A stretch of DNA of 54,567 nucleotides. It comes from Gammaproteobacteria bacterium HGW-Gammaproteobacteria-3. GTDB lineage: Bacteria; Pseudomonadota; Gammaproteobacteria; Methylococcales; Methylomonadaceae. Location of the stretch: positions 1-54,567 of the forward strand of contig PGZD01000009.1 in the NCBI GenBank assembly GCA_002843155.1, in the 5' to 3' direction. Within the stretch, counting starts at the first letter, position 1. Every line of letters starts with the position of its first letter. The position numbers and the translations under genes are program-made. This document shows positions 52,976 through 54,567 of the stretch, one piece after another. Under the pieces are notes generated by a model. It had not been told where the DNA came from and made no database searches. It saw only the letters and a list, made by a program, of their open reading frames with translations.

Positions 52976-53929
52976 ATGTTAAAAGCCTCAGTCATTATCA
53001 GTACCCGCAATAGAGCGGCCCTGCTACCGCGATTGTTCAACGCGCTCGCCACTATGGAAAAAGTATACCGGGACGATTGGGAATTGATTATGGTGGATAA
53101 TGGCAGCACCGATACCACCCGCGCACGTTTCGACGCTGAGATACAAAACAATAGACTGCCAATAGTGGCGGTGTCGGCGCCGGTTCCAGGCAAATCACGC
53201 GCACTCAATTTAGCCTTGAAACAAGCGCGTGGCGACTTGGTAATTTTCACTGACGACGACGTGGAACCCGAGCCGTTGTGGTTGGCCTCTTATATCGAAG
53301 CGGGCCTATCCCACCCTGAATTGAATGGCTTTGCCGGTCGTGTGCTGCCTCGCTGGCTGGGACCCATCCCCGCCTGGTTACATACCGAGGGAGAATTCGC
53401 CCTGCCCCGTGGCATTACCAACACCCGGGATTTCGGCAATGAACCTCATATTTTACCCGGGGATATTATCCCCGGCGGCGTCAACACCGCGCTGAGAAAA
53501 ACGGCGCTGCTGCAAACAGGGGGATTCAGGGAAGATATTGGTCCGGGAACATCGGTACCCTTCGCTGAAGATACCGAATATATGGCGCGCTACAAAAACC
53601 AGGGCGGACTTTTTTTCTATGTGCCGAAAGCATTACTATATCATTGCAATGAACCGGTCAGAATGACAAAGGACTATGTAACGCATTGGCAATATGAAGT
53701 AGCAAGATGCCAGGTTCTGGCGTTCAACGAAACTGCCGACAAAACCCTCTTTGGCGTACCTTTCTATTTAATGCGTCAAGCCATTGAAAGAATGATGAGC
53801 TGGACTTTGGAAGCCGGAAGTAAACAACGTTTACAGAAAAAAATGAAACTATGTTTTATTTTAGGAAAAATAAAAGGGCACCGGCAAAGGCGTAAGTTTG
53901 GCCAAAAAGCTAAAACAGTTGCTGATTAG
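52976..53929 (+). CDS. GT2 family glycosyltransferase
   Basis: 317 aa. VIISTRNRAALLPRLFNAL, VDNGSTDTTRARF, GKSRALNLALKQARGDL and VIFTDDDVEPEPLWL form the GT-A core. PAWLHTEGEFALP, FGNEPHILPGDIIPGGVN and FREDIGPG parallel the gene at 49629, so the two are paralogues. Last gene of the locus, 25 bases after the GNAT gene. No terminator hairpin with a T-run follows immediately. Confidence 0.92.
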   Translation: MLKASVIISTRNRAALLPRLFNALATMEKVYRDDWELIMVDNGSTDTTRARFDAEIQNNRLPIVAVSAPVPGKSRALNLALKQARGDLVIFTDDDVEPEPLWLASYIEAGLSHPELNGFAGRVLPRWLGPIPAWLHTEGEFALPRGITNTRDFGNEPHILPGDIIPGGVNTALRKTALLQTGGFREDIGPGTSVPFAEDTEYMARYKNQGGLFFYVPKALLYHCNEPVRMTKDYVTHWQYEVARCQVLAFNETADKTLFGVPFYLMRQAIERMMSWTLEAGSKQRLQKKMKLCFILGKIKGHRQRRKFGQKAKTVAD

Positions 53930-54033
53930 CTGTTTAATCCCAAAATTTACTGGTGCAATTGCACAATATAAGAAGGAAACTTTTGCGCTTCATACAGAGT
54001 AATAACACAAAAAATAGAACCGGTCGCACCTCA

Positions 54034-54074
54034 AATTTCGGCACAAGCTCATGGCGACACCCTGTGCCGAAATT
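54034..54074. repeat. Hairpin with AATTTCGGC ends, copy B
   Basis: Perfect 12-bp inverted repeat AATTTCGGCACA / TGTGCCGAAATT around a 17-base loop. The CTCAAATTTCGGC start is nearly shared with the hairpin at 44180. No T-run follows. Confidence 0.65.
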
Positions 54075-54474
54075 GAACTGAAACGTATATCTACAGTTTA
54101 TCCCCGTTAAAAATCGGGGTATTGCCATCACAGCAGTCGTTGTTAATGATAGCCTTCGATTTCTCATTAACTGGCGTGTTAACGTCCAATTTCTCAGTCC
54201 GAAAAACCAGCCTAAAAAATCAAACTCAGGCAAACCCAATCGACAAACCCCACCTCTCGACTCAACTGAAGGTTTCGTAGCATCAGCATGACATGTTGAA
54301 AAACAACCAACATCTGCTGATCAGGTGTTGATTTTTCAACTGATTGACAACCCGAACGAGCCAGTTTCCAGCCAAATTCAAAGGCGACCGCGACAAAACG
54401 GTCCATTCATGTCCTTATCTACAGAGGTTATAAGCTCCAGGCGGCCAGATTTTGTAATTTTACCCGTGTTGCGT

Positions 54475-54520
54475 ATTCTGATTAATTTGAACAGTGATTC
54501 TGGCCGAACTTGAACACCTA
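54475..54520. mobile_element. Possible IS21-like end repeats
   Basis: Two direct units spaced 22 bases: ATTCTGATTAATTTGAACA (54475) and ATTCTGGCCGAACTTGAACA (54497). IS21-family elements carry such short repeated transposase-binding sites at their ends. A further AGTGTTCAA lies at the window edge. The element itself would lie beyond the window or be lost; this is tentative. Confidence 0.35.
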
Positions 54521-54567
54521 AAACCTAACGCATCGGTGGAAGTTAATTTTTACTCTAAGTGTTCAAC

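Larger units (their letters stand above)
53930..54567. other. Right end without convincing gene
   Basis: About 640 bases. The only reading frames are short and unlike known proteins. The 64-codon minus-strand frame at 54212-54406 could be a fragment, but I do not recognise it. A hairpin and possible IS21-type end repeats are listed separately. Confidence 0.6.

Overview
The window reads as chromosome of a gammaproteobacterial methanotroph (order Methylococcales, Methylobacter/Methylomonas-like). The evidence is an operon of archaeal-type one-carbon cofactor genes (MfnD-, MfnF- and MfnE-like proteins with pabB), found in bacteria that oxidise C1 compounds with tetrahydromethanopterin and methylofuran, set among typical gammaproteobacterial housekeeping genes (aroQ-accB-accC-prmA, cysG, prfC, argG, metR/metE, nadC, ampD). 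This placement is inferred from gene content; no methane or methanol oxidation gene lies in the window.

Layout. 0.1-0.6 kb: tmRNA gene (ssrA, minus strand) with terminator and a readable tag. 0.6-3.9 kb: two overlapping genes for large GTPases. 4.0-9.5 kb: a small lipoprotein, then a minus-strand, translationally coupled operon tusA / MfnD-like / MfnF-like / pabB / MfnE-like / DUF2959 protein. 9.5-12.8 kb: cysG, a WD40-repeat lipoprotein and a small cytochrome c, with two copies of a miniature transposable element bounded by GTAA-type 12-bp inverted repeats. 12.8-14.3 kb: decayed remains of a helicase and an HNH endonuclease (probable defence-island relic) and a palindromic repeat cluster. 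14.3-27.4 kb: an unknown membrane protein, argG, prfC, a second DUF2959 lipoprotein, a PD-(D/E)XK-like protein, a HerA-type ATPase, a pair of small Cys-rich/membrane genes, an rlmI remnant, a zinc-ribbon/DUF3426 protein, prmA, accC, accB, aroQ, metR. 27.4-38.1 kb: metE, a GGDEF/EAL protein, a Lon-family protease, an old yellow enzyme, ampD, nadC and a flavin reductase.

38.3-53.9 kb is a one-directional polysaccharide locus: two polysaccharide deacetylase-family proteins, five GT2 and one GT4 glycosyltransferases, a methyltransferase, a Wzx-type flippase, a sulfotransferase-like protein, an O-antigen-ligase-family protein resembling the exosortase A-associated O-glycosylation ligases, and a GNAT acyltransferase. 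An Rpn-family nuclease gene with an in-frame 12-bp tandem repeat and a second copy of the palindromic repeat interrupt it. From about 41.8 kb several stretches look AT-richer than the left half (an impression by eye). The last ~640 bases hold no convincing gene but carry a perfect 12-bp hairpin and possible IS21-like end repeats.

How it fits together: the 4.5-9.5 kb operon would supply methylofuran, plus pABA for pterin cofactors, to formaldehyde oxidation. The 38-54 kb locus would build, modify, flip and ligate a surface glycan or O-glycan. Most remaining genes are core metabolism. The least explained items are the coupled DUF2959 gene in the cofactor operon, the paired GTPases, the Cys-rich/membrane pair at 21.4-22.1 kb, and the repeat families.
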